Positions 56,831 through 64,000 of a stretch of 64,000 nucleotides of DNA are shown here, one piece after another. Both the position numbers and the translations under genes were made by a program. A model generated the notes under the pieces. That model saw nothing but the letters and a program-made list of their open reading frames with translations, was not told the origin of the DNA and searched no databases. Within the stretch, counting starts at the first letter, position 1. Every line of letters starts with the position of its first letter. The stretch spans positions 10,725,977 to 10,789,976 of the forward strand of contig OY755045.1 of the NCBI GenBank assembly GCA_963576565.1. Reading direction: 5' to 3'. The DNA is from Aspidapion aeneum. Lineage: Eukaryota; Arthropoda; Insecta; Coleoptera; Brentidae.

Positions 56831-57950
56831 CGCGGACCAAAAGGGGCCATTTTTTTTATTTTTTTTTGTTTTACATTTTTTGTTTTTTTTTTGTTCGGTT
56901 TTTTATTTTGATTTATTTTATATATATCTGCGTTTCATGGGCGTGCGGTCCATAAGTAATGGAAACCAATTGCTTTCTCTAACAAATCGCAAATGTCAAA
57001 TAAATATTGAATTGTTAATACGTAGTTTCATAATATGTTTGCAACACCATAGGTGATGTAAATGTATAACAGTCATATGGTGTGTTTTTTGTTAAAAAAA
57101 AACTGTTTCTTCTCTCTACATTTTACCGCACGCCCTTGGCGCATTTCTTCATTTTAATGCTATTTTAATAATTTCTTTACCATAAGTACTTTAACTATGG
57201 GGTAAGGGGAATATTACGTAGTATATGGGTAAGGATAGATGGATCCTGCCGTTTTAAAATTATAAATAGTGATTTTAACGTAAATTTTTATTTTTAAATT
57301 GATAAGGTTATCAAAATTTTGAATTCGATTTCTATATTTCCTTTACCAGAAGTACTTATGGATTCCCATTTTTCACAAAACAATTGTATGGGAGGGCATG
57401 ATATTCGTCACAATTTTATTTAGATATTACCCAAATAGACATCAGGCAAAATTCAAAGTGAATGATATTTATCAGTTAAGAAACCCACCCTTTTTTACCA
57501 TTATGCCTGTTGTAAAAACGATATTTAGATATGCTCCTCTCTTTTTTGCATAGTTGAAGAGTCCAAGTTAGATAACCTGTATATCCCTTTCTTTTTCGTA
57601 GTTGAGGTAACCAATTAACCACTCCAGAAAATTCTCTAGGACGAATATCATGCTCAGGTTGCAGGTTAATCTGCCTGTGACAAATTTCCTATTGTCTGTT
57701 TGATTATTAGCACTTTAAGCCCTTACATGTGTATATTTGTTACACAAAGTTTTTCTGCCTGTGTCCATAATAATAAAATTTATAAACCACAAAAATAAAT
57801 TAGGCATAGCTAAATCTACCTAGGTATCAGAAATGTTTTAATTGTATTTATAAAAGGAAATTTTCAAAAAAATATATTCAGGGCCTGATTAAGTTCTTTC
57901 AAAAGTAGGCCCGGGGCTTAAAGTGTTAGGAAATTGGACTTTACATATTA
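56831..57950. other. AT-rich sequence
   Basis: GTGACAGCG-type hairpin text in diverged form near 57035-57080. Nothing else recognised. Confidence 0.45.
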
Positions 57951-58516
57951 GAGACCTTTTGCACGCACTTCATTAGCTAACTTTATCCTTTATTATAGGA
58001 ACGTTAAACGACAGATGTCACGTGATATTTAGAACTCCAATTTTTACCTTTTACAGACACAATTTTTATTTGCGTTATTTTTTTATCTTTTATCTATCTG
58101 TCAAAAGCCTGTTTTGTGTTCTGTTGGCAAAATTAATTAAAAAGTTCCGAAAATCTAAAAAACCAATGAAAAATCCCTAGGAAAATATAGGATTAGGTCT
58201 GTGTACTTCTTCTTATTTTGTTTACGTACTTCACAGACTTTGATTAGTTAAGAACAATGTTGCCGAATATATTATATATGTACCAGTTTTGTATAAATAA
58301 TAAGGTTTAAAAATTGACATAAAGTTAAATCTGCCTGATTTAGATTACATTTTGTCACAAACGTTATATGCGTGGCAACACTGTCTCTAAATCCAGGAAC
58401 TCAAGTCTGCGTTAATTGGCCACAAGTAAGGTTTAGTAAGGGATAAAGTTCAAACCAGTTAACTGCGCATGCCTCAACTAAAGGATACGTAAAAAATGGG
58501 TCATGCAAAAGGTCTC
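57951..58516. mobile_element. 566-bp TIR element with TA duplication, copy C (inverted relative to copies A/B)
   Basis: GAGACCTTTTGCACG and GCAAAAGGTCTC at the ends, TA at 57949-57950 and 58517-58518. Its reverse complement follows 16967-17401 and 18179-18703 along most of the length (for example ATAGGATTAGGTCTGTGTAC and CTGTCAAAAGC). It is the longest and most diverged copy. Confidence 0.75.
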
Positions 58517-58518
58517 TA

Positions 58519-59169
58519 TTTAAACTCATATTTCAATATCTGTTAGTTTGACACTCTACGTCCTGTGTAGGATCCCGTGTGTATTTCTTGATACATGAAG
58601 TTTATTTTTCTTCATTCGACAAAATTTAGGGGCATTTAATCTGAGTTCCTCTGTAAGTTACTATGCATTTATATCACATACAATATAGCCGCTATATCCT
58701 TCTACTGATAGCCTTAGACCCTGGCAACCAGAATTTTTTTCCCGAGTTTAGAAAAAATCCAGTGTAAGTTTGGCAATCGTGCCAAAAACGTATTTTTTTA
58801 GGGTTAAACTTGATGTATGCTCATCATTTTAACCTTTACACCATAGACTGCAATAGAGGTGCCATAGACTCCTTTGGTTCATAAAATTCATGTATTTACC
58901 ACACACCAAATGTTAAAATTATAAAATAAAGTAGCATTTTACTAAATCAAATGTAATATATTACAAAATACTTGCTACTTTTATATGTAAAAGAATATTG
59001 ATATATATTGTTCCAGCAGTGTAGCAAACTTCATTTTAACGGTGTAAAGCTTACATAGGGTCAAAGACGTAAGGATTCTTATATTCTTATTTGTTTATGA
59101 TAAACTCAACTTTTCATATTTTAAATTCCATTTTGTTATCCCTTTTATTCTTTTTTGGTATTAATAGAA
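58519..59169. other. AT-rich sequence
   Basis: No gene or element recognised. Confidence 0.4.
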
Positions 59170-59690
59170 GTTCATTTGATTTCGTTACTCTCGTTTTTCG
59201 TTCATTTCAATTATTAGCGGTCATTATTATAAAAGCAAACTTTCATATTTATGATAATAATGTTTACAACATATCCACAATTCCATTCCATTATCTTTGT
59301 TGTTATAAAGGTTGACATTCCATTTCTTCTCTGGTATGAATAGATATAGTAGATTATTTATAGATTTCACTATTTCAAATACAATAATAGTTCCTTCATC
59401 TTTCCTTATTGATAAAAAAAACTTTAATTTGGTGATAAGGTTTCCAAAATGTCTCCAATTCCATTCTCCGTTTTTACCCTTTTAAATAAGGTAAAAATAC
59501 CTTATTATTCTTATAATATTCTCGTTTGTTTAATATTTGATATTCCATTTCATTATCTTCATTATGTGGTATGATAGACCTACATAATAAATTTCTCCAT
59601 TTAAAATAAAAAAAAAATCTTAATTTTATTAAAAAATGCGTTTATTAATAGAAGACTTTATATGTCTATATCATAAAATAACTATATAAG
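59170..59690 (+). repeat. Direct repeat, copy 1 (partner 61230-61640)
   Basis: GCGGTCATTATTATAAAAGC, ACATATCCACAATTCCATTC, TTTGGTGATAAGGTTTCCAA and ATGTCTCCAATTCCATTCT recur in order at 61230-61640. The second copy lies within a TIR element. Confidence 0.8.
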
Positions 59691-59730
<40 letters not shown>

Positions 59731-59892
59731 TTTTTATATTTTATTTAGCAGGTATAAAACATCGAACAAATCATAGATAATAATATATCTTTTATTAAGC
59801 AGATAAAAAACATATCAAACCATAGATAATATATATTTTATTTAGCATATATAAAATCTATAAAAAGTTATAGATAATAGATATTTTTAGTA

Positions 59893-59950
<58 letters not shown>

Positions 59951-60070
59951 TAAAAAGTTATAGATTATATATTTTATTTAGCAAGTACAAAACATATAAA
60001 AGTCATAAATAATATAAAACATTAGAAAACTATAGATAATATAAAACATTAGAAAACTATAGATAATATA
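59691..60070. repeat. ~65-bp AT-rich tandem repeat with (TA)n tracts
   Basis: Units share TATTTTATTTAGCA and ATAAAA(C/G)(A/T)TATAAAAGT(T/C)ATAGAT. (TA)n tracts lie at about 59695-59722 and 59897-59942. The sequence TTTTATTTAGCAAGTATA also ends the direct repeat near 61620. Confidence 0.8.
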
Positions 60071-60246
60071 AATATTTAAATAAGGTTCATTAAATAAAGG
60101 TGATGATAAGATTTGCATATATAGGTATAATTAAAATTAAATTGGTCAGTCACGGTATCTATTGGCTCAGTTCAGGTTACTTTTTAGATTTAATTTGAGT
60201 TTTGAGGATTTTTTCTGTAGGTAACTTGTCATATATTTGTATTTTA

Positions 60247-61836
60247 GGGTGGTTCAGAACATTAAAAAAAACTGAGAAATCCCCAACTGCGCTTACCGGC
60301 GATCCCATTTTGTTTTAAATAAGGTGCGACAAGAGAAGTCTTATCAGTTATAAAAAGTTTCATGTGTCTAGAACCCTTTTCTAGAAGTCCGTCCAAATTA
60401 TATTTTTGTTTAAAACAAGTTTTTGAACAAACAGAGACAGATCATCAGTCCCTGGTACAAATAAAAAGAAAGGTTGATAATATCGAACAAAATTAATAAT
60501 ATTTATGATATATTAGGTAACCTTTCAACTATACTACGCTTGTGGAGAAAATATTCCAATGTTCCTGGAAATATATTTAGATTCAGACAGAAAATGGTTT
60601 TTCAAATGTACAATAAAATACAGACTGTTCGAATTACTTGTACACAGAGTCAGCATGGTTTAAAAAAATCCGTGTAACGTTTTGACACAAATATTTTTCA
60701 TTTTACTTTTGTCCGATAAAAATTAATAATATGAAACGGATAGTTATGTAACTTTGAGTTTGATAATTCGAAGAAAAAATCATTGCTTAAATAAGTGTGT
60801 GTTTTTCTTAACAATAATTGTTCTAATTTTTTAAAACTTTTTAGTTAAAGGTTAATTTATTTATAACTCATGATCGCCGGTAAATTTTTTGACAGCTTTT
60901 ATTATTAAAATATTACGTAATACCACCTGTTAAGGCTAGGACAACTTATTACTATATAGCTTAAAAGCGCCAAATTAACAAAAGTGGTGGTGTTATGACG
61001 AAGGGTGTCATAAAAAATAAAAGCTCAGAAAATGTTACATATTTTTTAGCGTAGTTGGGTGAATCAGTTTTTTATAACACTACAATAATTTATACGGTAA
61101 TAATAAAAAAAGTTCTGAAAGATTGTCTTTGTCTGTACCATCTTTACAAAAATAATAAAATGTTTCGCACTTTCTATCTTTTATTTTAGGAATGAAAGTG
61201 TGACATTTTATCCATAATCAATCAATCATCGTCTCGTTTTTTGTTCATTTCGATCATTTCAATTATAAGCGGTCATTAATATAAAAGCAAACTTTTATAT
61301 TTACGATAATAATATTTTCAATATATCCACAATTCCATTCCATTATCTTTGTTATCATAAAACTTGACATTATTGATAAAAAAAAACTTTTATTTGGTGA
61401 TAAGGTTTCGAAAATGTCTCCAATTCCATTCTACGTTTTTACCATTTTAAATAAGGTAAACATACCTTCTTATTCTTATATTTTATTTTGTTAAATATTT
61501 AATATTCCATTTCATGGCAGTATGATATACCTACATCATAAATTTTAATAGAAGACTATTTTTATATATCATAAAATAACTAGTGTTATAAGAAAATATA
61601 TATAATATATTTTTTATATTTTATTTAGCAAGTATAGACATATAACAAACAAAATGTTTTGGTAAAAGTTGAACTATTTTTTTGTCATAAAACCTGATAA
61701 AATTTTATTTTAAAAGGCCATAAAAAGTCATATATTTTTTGCGTCATAAAATTATTTAAAAAATGCGACTTCAGTCAGTGGCCGCCCTCAGGTAAAATTG
61801 TAAAGATGGTAACCCTAAAAATGTTCTGAACCACCC
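60247..61836. mobile_element. 1590-bp TIR element, Tc1/mariner-type target
   Basis: Perfect 17-bp ends GGGTGGTTCAGAACATT and its inverse, with TA on both sides (60245-60246, 61837-61838). The length would fit a mariner-class element, but I found no DDE/D transposase motifs. The 67-codon frame at 60474-60677 is not convincing. It contains a copy of the 59170-59690 repeat. Confidence 0.8.
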
Positions 61837-61976
61837 TACGATTTTATGTTTGCGCACGTATTTACCAATATTTTTTATTACAATAAGTTTTACCTAATTT
61901 GGGATCTGTCAATACAAAGTTCTTTCCAGCATCTACAACTCCAAGATTCGTCAGAAGGGCTTGTCTTTTTTGATAT

Positions 61977-62373
61977 TGTCACACCCGTTACGTTCAAAGA
62001 AAAATTGTCACGTTTAAGAAAAAATAGATGGTTTGAGGTTATATAAGAACAGACAAACAATATTTGGCAACAAATAAAAATACATTTTTAAGCCTCCCTT
62101 TAGCCAAGCAAAGCACGATTAAAGTTTTAGGTAGGCACTTTTCGACTTTATATTTGGGTAAACCTTTAAAACAGGGTTATTTATTGGCTTAAAATAATAT
62201 TATTGGTGCTTTTAGGTGATTTAACCATAATATATATAAATTATATATATGGTATTAACTTGTTCAGTAAATAATTATGATGTTAAGGTAAACGACTAAA
62301 GACAATGTTAAAAAATCAAACTTTAAAAATACAAAATATTTTGTTTTAAATATTTTGTGTAACGGGTGTGACA
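61977..62373. mobile_element. 397-bp MITE with 15-bp ends
   Basis: TGTCACACCCGTTAC at the left and its exact inverse at the right. Target duplication is unclear (AT/T-rich flanks). The open frame at 61846-62046 crosses its border and is not a gene. AT-rich interior. Confidence 0.7.
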
Positions 62374-62499
62374 TTTGGCCTCGAAGATACAAAAAGGAAT
62401 ACAAGGTAAATATCAAATTAAGTAGGTACAAAATAATTTAGGTTTCGCGGTAGATATAGATAATAATAGAAAACATCGATTACCCAGGGGCAAATTCTA
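62374..62499. other. Short AT-rich spacer
   Basis: Nothing recognised. Confidence 0.4.
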
Positions 62500-63650
62500 A
62501 TATTTGATTTGTTAGGTCTTGGTTAATGTATAAAACGTTCTTCAGTAAATGATGCCCTAGATTTTCTTTTAAAATTAAATTTAAATTTCCTGTCCTTTTA
62601 TTAACCTATTCTTTGTACAAGTGATGACTTATTGTAGGATTCTTGACACAAAAGGGACTTTCATGTGCTGCCATTTTAATATATTGCTTTTTAAGTGTGG
62701 TACGACTGATAAAAGAGACTTTCTGCTATTTTAGTCTTTCAACTATTCATTAGGAATATTGACACAAAAGTCTTTGAACTCGTTTGTCCAAATGACTACT
62801 TTTCAAATCCTTGACACAAAAGGGACTCTAATGTACTGCAATTTTAATGTTTTACTCTTTAAGAATTATTACCACTGATACATGCGCGACTTTCTGCTAT
62901 TTTAGTGTTTAAACTATTCTTTGCACAACAAGTGATGACTTATTGTAGGATTCTTGACACAAAAGGGACTTTCATGTGCCGCCATTTTAATATGTTGCTT
63001 TTTAAGTGTGGTACGACTGATAAAAGAGACTTGCTGCTATTTTAGTCTTTCAACTATTCATTAGGAATATTGACACAAAAGTCTTTAAACTCGTTTGTCC
63101 AAATGACTACTTTTCAAATCCTTGACACAAAAAGGACTCTAATGTACTGCAATTTTAATGTTTTACTCTTTAAGAATTATTACCACTGATACATGCGCGA
63201 CTTGCTGATGTTTTGGTGTTCAAACTATTCTTTGCACAACAAGTGATGACTTATTGTAGGATTCTTGACACAAAAGGGACTTTCATGTGCCGCCATTTTA
63301 ATATGTTGCTTTTTAAGTGTGGTACGACTGATAAAAGAGACTTGCTGCTATTTTAGTCTTTCAACTATTCATTAGGAATATTGACACAAAAGTCTTTGAA
63401 CTCGTTTGTCCAAATGACTACTTTTCAAATCCTTGACACAAAAGGGACTCTAATGTACTGCAATTTTAATGTTTTACTCTTTAAGAATTATTACCACTGA
63501 TACATGCGCGACTTGCTGCTATTTTAGTGTTCAAACTATTCTTTGCACAAGTGATGACTTAATGCATTATCCTTGACAATTTTAGTCATCAAACTATTCT
63601 TTGCACAATAAATGATAACTCATTACATGTTCTCTGACCAAAAGTCTTTG
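62500..63650. repeat. 310-bp dimeric satellite
   Basis: GTGATGACTTATTGTAGGAT recurs at about 62621, 62933 and 63243 (period 310-312), with a shortened copy near 63549. Each unit is a dimer of two ~155-bp halves sharing TTGACACAAAAGGGACT and GCTATTTTAGT. The second and third units are nearly identical. Confidence 0.9.
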
Positions 63651-64000
63651 AACTATTCTTTGTTCAAATGATGACTGCTTTTTAAATCATTGACACTAAA
63701 AAAAGTCAAATGTCTGGCATTTTTATATCTTGTTCTTTAAAAATGATTACCCCTGTTACTATTTTTGTCCAAATAATAACTTATTTGAGGATCCTTGACA
63801 TAAAATTGGCTCAAACGTATTTACGGCCTACTTAATTTACTATTTTATTATTTTTTAGGATAACCCTGAAAAAAATAGTTTTTATTTAAAAAAATTATTT
63901 TCTTTGATTTAAGAATTCAAGTCAAACCCAAATAACACAAAATATATTGTCAAAAATATTACTTTCTCAGGAAATAGGTTGAAACATGTTGTTGTTTTTT
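63651..64000. other. Diverged end of the satellite
   Basis: Weak half-units (ATCATTGACACTAAAAAAAG, GAGGATCCTTGACATAAAA) continue to about 63810, then plain AT-rich sequence to the window end. Confidence 0.6.

Overview
This is an AT-rich eukaryotic window, almost certainly from an insect or close arthropod relative. The evidence is decayed non-LTR retrotransposons of R1/jockey/L2-like type with RNase H tails, a Tc1-type DD34E transposase remnant, many short inverted-repeat elements with TA, TTAA or 8-bp target duplications, short TTAGG runs, and GT...AG-bounded coding islands. There is no sign of bacterial or organellar gene organisation. I saw no rRNA or tRNA genes.

The only host-gene-like signal is on the minus strand: proline-rich, charged exons in long repeat-filled introns. 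In transcription order they are 49973-50077, 45793-45828, 44995-45030, 44053-44230, 32541-32670, and four near-identical 42-nt exons (31708-31749, 30763-30804, 29842-29883, 28897-28938). Exons 44053-44230 and 32541-32670 are clearly homologous, and both enter in phase 0 and leave in phase 1. A tandem array at 40.8-43.2 kb carries about 15 copies of a further exon-like core with the same phases. Phase 0-in/1-out exons cannot be joined to one another, so this looks like a set of mutually exclusive alternative exons between 0-0 exons (upstream) and 1-1 exons (downstream). The two homologous exons each carry a hairpin near the donor with compensatory base-pair changes. This is the most interesting candidate system here, but it is inference without transcript data.

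Layout: 0.1-2.5 kb, two LINE remnants (minus). 3.0-5.1 kb, A/T-rich tandem repeat. 5.6-8.1 kb, a LINE RNase H domain whose C-terminal tail has been amplified into a 327-bp satellite. 8.8-11.7 kb, about 30 degenerate ~78-bp units with an exon-like acidic peptide on the minus strand, interrupted by a pogo-type MITE. 12-16.6 kb, mostly nondescript AT-rich DNA. 16.7-19.2 kb, a 1.2-kb tandem duplication carrying a TA-flanked MITE. 21.4-28 kb, a higher-order satellite with a SINE-like insert and a 916-bp TIR element. 28.1-32.0 kb, tandem ~0.93-kb units carrying the 42-nt exons. 32.2-36.0 kb, MITEs and a dispersed repeat. 36.0-39.2 kb, a giant inverted repeat split by a LINE with an 11-bp target duplication. 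39.2-40.4 kb, ~183-bp repeats and a hAT-type MITE. 40.7-43.3 kb, the exon-like array. 43.3-48.9 kb, three copies of a ~700-bp element with a hairpin at each end, plus exons. 49-54.4 kb, LINE and Tc1 remnants. 54.9-55.9 kb, a (CT)n compound repeat. 56.2-56.8 kb, three strong hairpins. 57.9-64 kb, further TIR elements and a 310-bp dimeric satellite.

Most of the sequence is repeat. Calls for the exons rest on splice-site form, phase, composition and mutual similarity only.
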